DNA of 40,756 nt from NCBI GenBank assembly GCA_949287925.1, contig CASEIR010000025.1:1-40756 (forward strand). Reading direction: 5' to 3'. The translations under genes and the position numbers were made by a program. Below the pieces are notes generated by a model. The model ran no database searches and had not been told where the DNA came from. It saw only the letters and a list, made by a program, of their open reading frames with translations. The stretch is from an uncultured Lachnospiraceae bacterium (GTDB taxonomy: Bacteria; Bacillota; Clostridia; Lachnospirales; Lachnospiraceae). This document shows, piece by piece, positions 40,227 through 40,756 of this stretch. Each line of letters starts with the position of its first letter. Position 1 is the first letter of the stretch.

Positions 40227-40756
40227 TGATGAAGAGAATCAGATTGAAGGTGGCCTATGACGGCACCGGGTACTGCGGCTGGCAGATCCAGCCTAACGGG
40301 ATTACAATTGAAGAAGTGTTGAATGACGCGATTCGGAAACTGACGGGAGAGGATCTCCATGTGATTGGGGCAAGCCGGACGGATTCGGGAGTTCATGCTT
40401 TGGGGAATGTGGCTGTGTTTGATACAGAATCTACGATTCCGCCGGACCGGATGGCATATGCTCTGAATCAGCGTTTGCCGGAAGATGTTGTAGTGGTGGA
40501 ATCGGATGAAGTCTCGTTGGACTGGCATCCCCGGTATCAGGACAGAATCCGGAAAACGTATGAGTACCGGATCTACAATGCCCCGGCGCCAAATCCGCTC
40601 CGGCGCAGGTATTCCGCTTTTGTGTCTTTTCCTATGGATGTGGAAAAGATGAGGCAGGGGGCGTCATACCTGGTGGGAGAGCATGATTTTGTCAGCTTCT
40701 GCAATATCAAAAGCCGGGTGGAAGATACGGTACGGACAGTGGAGGATTTGGAAATT
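40226..40756 (+). CDS. truA: tRNA pseudouridine synthase A, second paralog (cut by window end)
   Basis: 177 codons are visible and the gene runs off the window. LKVAYDGTGYCGWQIQ, then IGASRTDSGVHALGNV with catalytic Asp (about residue 52) and RIRKTYEYRIYN identify TruA. It begins ATGATG overlapping the ecfT stop; either ATG could be used. Placement after ecfA1-ecfA2-ecfT is the common Firmicutes arrangement, so this is probably the housekeeping copy and the one at 26556 the extra paralog. Confidence 0.93.
   Translation, partial: MMKRIRLKVAYDGTGYCGWQIQPNGITIEEVLNDAIRKLTGEDLHVIGASRTDSGVHALGNVAVFDTESTIPPDRMAYALNQRLPEDVVVVESDEVSLDWHPRYQDRIRKTYEYRIYNAPAPNPLRRRYSAFVSFPMDVEKMRQGASYLVGEHDFVSFCNIKSRVEDTVRTVEDLEI

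Overview
The window reads as chromosome of an anaerobic, spore-forming, low-to-mid GC Gram-positive bacterium, most likely a gut Lachnospiraceae-type Clostridia. Supporting signs are class III (oxygen-sensitive) ribonucleotide reductase with its radical-SAM activase, a pyrophosphate-type phosphofructokinase, a Csp-like subtilase and a YlmC/YmxH protein (both linked to spores), the clostridial glycerol-3-phosphate dehydrogenase set (GlpA-like, NAD/FAD protein, DUF1667), strong AGGAGG ribosome sites and 17-bp-spaced sigma-A type promoters. I see no integrase, phage, conjugation or CRISPR gene; species is not determined.

Layout. 1-3.1 kb: start of a zinc-ribbon protein (minus strand), a hairpin-rich intergenic stretch, then araC-type regulator, glpK and a 53-residue mini-DUF1667. 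3.1-4.4 kb: phosphofructokinase with its own terminator. 4.5-7.8 kb: an overlapping pair of unrecognised membrane proteins, a kinase C-lobe-like pseudokinase with one membrane segment and an Ig-like surface protein. 7.9-10.6 kb: alanine dehydrogenase and an NhaC-family antiporter. 10.6-13.8 kb: a likely small membrane protein, a family 2 glycosyltransferase and a Csp-like protease. 14.0-17.8 kb: glpP and the glycerol-3-phosphate oxidation operon. 17.8-21.8 kb: RluA-type pseudouridine synthase, double Nudix protein, thioredoxin, tRNA-Ala and tRNA-Pro facing each other, dapB, ybjQ-like. 21.9-24.5 kb (minus): two bacterial-PH membrane proteins and an adenylyltransferase. 24.6-28.1 kb: carbamate kinase, ylmC-like, nrdR, a first truA, exonuclease III. 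28.1-30.9 kb: SDR (minus), HD alarmone-hydrolase-like protein, DUF1848, acylphosphatase. 30.9-34.7 kb: TetR regulator, nrdG, nrdD. 34.8-37.7 kb: divergent gntR/proC with shared operators, a papain-like unknown, a cyclophilin. 37.7-40.8 kb: ecfA1-ecfA2-ecfT and a second truA cut by the window end.

How it works together. Glycerol enters through GlpK, and glycerol 3-phosphate is oxidised by the GlpA-like operon. The two halves lie 11 kb apart and each has its own regulator type (AraC; GlpP antiterminator). NrdR is encoded 6 kb from the nrdD promoter, which carries two NrdR-box-like palindromes 30 bp apart. A GntR protein and proC diverge over four GTATACA-type sites. A family of GGGGACG/CGTCCCC palindromes sits at gene ends; its copies supply stop codons and, in one case, a -35 box.

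Most worth following up: the small membrane ORF at 10711 whose ribosome site is separated from its start by a hairpin; the pseudokinase/Ig-like pair at 4582-7838; the DUF1848 plus HD pair at 28957-30446; the mini-DUF1667; and the gene-terminal palindromes.
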